DNA from: an uncultured Lachnospiraceae bacterium
GTDB lineage: Bacteria; Bacillota; Clostridia; Lachnospirales; Lachnospiraceae
Length of the DNA stretch: 6,353 nt
Assembly: GCA_910586955.1 (NCBI GenBank)
Contig: CAJUMM010000128.1
Span: 1-6,353, forward strand
Reading direction: 5' to 3'
Shown: piece after piece, positions 5,894 to 6,353 of the stretch
How the letters are laid out: every line of letters begins with the position of its first letter
Numbering within the stretch: the stretch's first letter is position 1
The notes under the pieces: model-generated
The model's database searches: none
The model's input: only the letters and a program-made list of their open reading frames with translations
What the model was told of the DNA's origin: nothing
Position numbers and translations under genes: made by a program

Positions 5894-6353
5894 CCCATTG
5901 TTCATAGAGGGTGCCAAGGCGCTCTGCAATGGTTTCCTTTTCCCGGTGAAGCTCCATGCAGCGGGATACGTCCGTGTACACTTCCTCCAGGGTGAGAAGC
6001 CCGTCAATTTCCTGATCCCGGGTTTCCAGGGAGAAGATTTCTTCTTCCGTCTTTTTCAGGTCATTTTCCCGTTTCCTGGCCTTGGCCTGTTCTTCTTTCT
6101 GCTGCTTCCAGTCCAGTTTCCGGTGGGAAGCGTTTTCCGGCCCGGGAGAAGGGACTTTGGCGGGAGCAGGAGTCAGAAGGTCCCTTTTTTCCAGATAGTA
6201 ATCATAATTTCCGATGTAGTTGACCAGGGTTTTTCCTGTCAGATCCAGGATCCGGGTAGCCGTGGTGTTGATAAAGTATCGGTCATGGGACACGTACAGC
6301 ACCGTTCCCGTGTAGCGGTTCAAAGCCTGTTCCAGAATCTCCTTGGATACAAT
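5877..6353 (-). CDS. ABC-F family ATPase, C-terminal part, 5' end outside window
   Basis: The frame is open to the right edge, so only the last 158 residues are present. They begin just after where the second ATPase domain's Walker B and EPTNHLD-type sequence would end. Seen: SKEILEQAL, then LYVSHDRYFIN with the H-loop histidine (fragment residue 23, codon 6285-6287), then the strand pair ending GNYDYYLEKR typical of ABC-F proteins. A Pro/Ala-rich linker (about 61-74) leads to a charged helical tail (about 79-155) that looks like the coiled-coil C-terminal domain of Uup/YdiF-type proteins. ABC-F proteins are soluble, lack transmembrane domains and act on ribosomes in translation or antibiotic protection. 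The tail argues for a housekeeping Uup/YdiF-like member rather than a resistance type, but that is inference, since the inter-domain linker that separates subfamilies is outside the window. It converges with the SGNH gene with a 7-base overlap. Confidence 0.9.
   Translation of the reverse strand: MVSKEILEQALNRYTGTVLYVSHDRYFINTTATRILDLTGKTLVNYIGNYDYYLEKRDLLTPAPAKVPSPGPENASHRKLDWKQQKEEQAKARKRENDLKKTEEEIFSLETRDQEIDGLLTLEEVYTDVSRCMELHREKETIAERLGTLYEQWEALAQ

Noticed and set aside
5194..5898. 234-codon open frame on the minus strand opposite the SGNH gene
   Set aside because: It has no recognisable domain and covers a gene with good start, ribosome site, anchor and motifs on the plus strand; it also collides with the ABC-F frame end. 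Treated as a shadow.

Overview
The window looks like an ordinary chromosomal stretch from an anaerobic Gram-positive bacterium of the Clostridia, most likely a Lachnospiraceae (Clostridium cluster XIVa) genome. This rests on strong GAGG/GGAGG ribosome binding sites, tight gene packing, base composition near half GC, paired S8 proteases of the clostridial type, and a eukaryote-like (type II) NADP isocitrate dehydrogenase. The taxonomic call is inference from gene style, not from a marker gene.

Layout, left to right on the plus strand. Bases 1-378 hold the 3' end of a subtilisin-family (S8) protease with a textbook catalytic-serine motif. After 48 bases comes a second, complete S8 protease (427-2124). 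It has no signal peptide, carries a large insert between the Asn and Ser blocks, and has a degenerate serine motif, which resembles the Csp-type proteases of clostridia. A 95-base gap (2125-2219) carries a well-formed sigma-A-type promoter. The promoter drives icd (2220-3437), whose last 11 bases overlap the start of an AlgI/DltB-like membrane O-acyltransferase (MBOAT, 3427-4881). Twelve bases later lies a membrane-anchored SGNH-like partner protein (4894-5883).

On the minus strand, entering from the right edge, is the 3' part of an ABC-F ATPase gene (5877-6353). It converges on the SGNH gene and overlaps it by 7 bases. Both stop codons lie inside one strong inverted repeat (5861-5893), probably a shared bidirectional transcription terminator.

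How the genes fit together: the two S8 genes form a probable protease pair. The icd-MBOAT-SGNH run is a probable operon in which a central-metabolism enzyme is translationally coupled to a two-gene surface acylation module. In that module the MBOAT would move an acyl group across the membrane, and the SGNH protein would transfer or edit it on an extracellular glycan that cannot be named from this window. No RNA gene, CRISPR array, insertion sequence, attachment site or origin was seen, and no stretch over 300 bases lacks a gene. I found no convincing new system. The best second-look items are the stop-codon hairpin, the icd/MBOAT overlap and the atypical active-site motifs.
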